From: Saposhnikovia divaricata
Lineage: Eukaryota; Streptophyta; Magnoliopsida; Apiales; Apiaceae
NCBI GenBank assembly: GCA_036435485.1
Contig: CM071597.1
Location: forward strand, 168,808,147 to 168,872,146
Direction of reading: 5' to 3'
Length of the DNA stretch: 64,000 nt
A program made the position numbers and the translations under genes. Under the pieces are notes generated by a model. It saw nothing but the letters and a program-made list of their open reading frames with translations, searched no databases and was not told the DNA's origin. Below are positions 62,971 through 64,000 of this stretch, piece after piece (the stretch's first letter is position 1; the number at the start of each line of letters is the position of its first letter).

Positions 62971-62973
62971 TTT

Positions 62974-64000
62974 CAATCAGACAACTGCCCGATAGACAAC
63001 GAAAAAAATGGAGGTCCGAAACGTGTTATAATTGTGGTAACTCTAATCACATTTCTATTGATTGCAGGAAGAGTAAAAAGAAAGCTACTGTGATCCCTAA
63101 GTCTGACATTATGAATAGATCGGTATTTTACAAACCACAGAATCCCTGTTTTCATTATGGCAGTAAATGACATTCTCTCTATACTTGTGCAGAATACCAT
63201 AGCTTGTACTATAACTTTTATGATCCTTTACCCAAGTTTAATAAAAATGCAAATTTTGGTAAGATTAAGAATGTCTATGAAAAGCATGCATTTACTAATT
63301 CTGATACTGACAAGGCAAATCCTGATGGATTCAATCCTGACAGAACTGCTTTTGTTAGAAAGACTTCTGCTGCTAAAAATGTTAAAGGACATGCTACTAG
63401 AACCCAACAAGTGTGGGTTCTTAAAAATTCTAACTAAGTTCTTTGAGTTTCTGACTGCATGGTAAAAAAAAATGTGTTAGTCATGGATAGTGGATGTTCT
63501 GTGCACATGACAGGAGACAAAACCGTGCTATCAAAATTTGAGGAGAAAGCTGACCCAACCGTGTCTTATGGAGATGGCAACATTGGACAAACTTTGGGAT
63601 ATGGCAATATTATCATTCGAAATGTCATCATTGAGAAAGTATCTCTGGTGAAAGGACTCAAACACAATTTGCTAAGTGTTAGTCAAATTACAGATAGAGG
63701 TTATCATGTAAACTTCTATGATACTCATTTTGAAGTAATCACTAAGGCATCAGGAAAGGTTGCCTTAACTGGTCTAAGACATGGTAACATTTATGAAGTC
63801 AACATCTACTCCAGTACTGATGGTTCCACCATATGTCTCATCAGTAAAGCATCAGTAGATGAAAGTTGGAACTGGCACAAGAAGCTTTCTCATCTCAACT
63901 TCAATAACATTAATGAGTTGGTTAAGAAATATTTGGTGAGAGGATTACCAAAAGCATTGTATACTCCTGATGGACTTTGTGATGCTTGTCAGAAAGCCAA
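62974..64000 (+). pseudogene. Sirevirus gag C-terminus, protease and pre-integrase (runs off window)
   Basis: Gag resumes: SIRQLPDRQRKKWRSETCYN with knuckle CYNCGNSNHISIDC (63026), then NPCFHYGSK and a stop where a third Cys-rich motif continues (HSLYTCAEYHSLYYNFYDPL in another frame) and DPLPKFNKNANFGKIKNVYE to a stop at 63437. From 63475: VLVMDSGCSVHMTGDKTVLS, the aspartic protease active site (DSG), then FEEKADPTVSYGDGN, GLKHNLLSVSQITDRGYHVN and pre-integrase WNWHKKLSHLNFNNINELVK. Stops between the blocks suggest decay, but the protease to pre-integrase stretch is open to the window end. RT, RNase H and the 3' LTR lie beyond. Confidence 0.87.

Overview
This is transposon-dense plant nuclear DNA, almost certainly from a eudicot with a large genome. 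The evidence is Athila-like and Tekay/Del-like Ty3/gypsy elements, a Sirevirus and a second Ty1/copia lineage, CACTA (En/Spm) DNA transposons, and AG-GT introns. I see no intact host gene, no tRNA or rRNA gene and nothing bacterial. Species cannot be told from the sequence alone.

Layout, left to right. 1-4300: 5' part of an Athila-like element on the minus strand (gag, leader, PBS, LTR), inserted in a gypsy LTR whose last 111 bp follow. 4412-29107: tandem gypsy LTR / collapsed interior / LTR / degenerate interior / LTR. CACTA-1 (6967-13566) sits in the middle LTR and CACTA-2 (19269-25139) sits in the integrase zinc finger. 29108-37700: a decayed copia element split by an inverted 4.3-kb solo gypsy-type LTR. 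37701-37839: primer site and gag start of a second, tandem copy of that copia, broken by the 18-kb CACTA-3 (37840-55791). 55817-64000: a Sirevirus interrupted by CACTA-4 (58160 to about 62970). Target-site duplications are perfect for CACTA-1, -2 and -3.

CACTA-3 carries two minus-strand genes that look complete. One encodes a TNP2/TNPD-type transposase of about 1085 aa in two exons. The other encodes a TNPA-like protein of about 705 aa in nine exons. In both, the splice junctions I infer keep one open frame and the summed exon length divides by three. It is the only candidate autonomous element here.

The other three CACTAs carry no recognisable transposase. In its place they hold spliced fragments of host genes. 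CACTA-1 has replication factor C and SEUSS-like pieces. CACTA-2 has plant cysteine oxidase, enolase and Rab7/RABG GTPase pieces. CACTA-4 has a GTE-type bromodomain-protein piece. All four share one plan: terminal inverted repeat, subterminal repeats, a long tandem array, a CT-rich leader, then gene(s), then the other subterminal region. Arrays of about 175 bp in CACTA-1 and CACTA-4 are homologous and lie in the same orientation relative to the cargo. CACTA-1 and CACTA-3 share TIR sequence and a composite subterminal motif (TGCCACGTCAGCA next to GTGGGNCCCAC), so CACTA-3 proteins could plausibly mobilise CACTA-1. Upstream of the CACTA-3 transposase lie about 1.8 kb of a 39-bp repeat with paired TTGACC and CCACGTCA motifs, then about 3.9 kb of an AT-rich repeat studded with GGGCCCAC.
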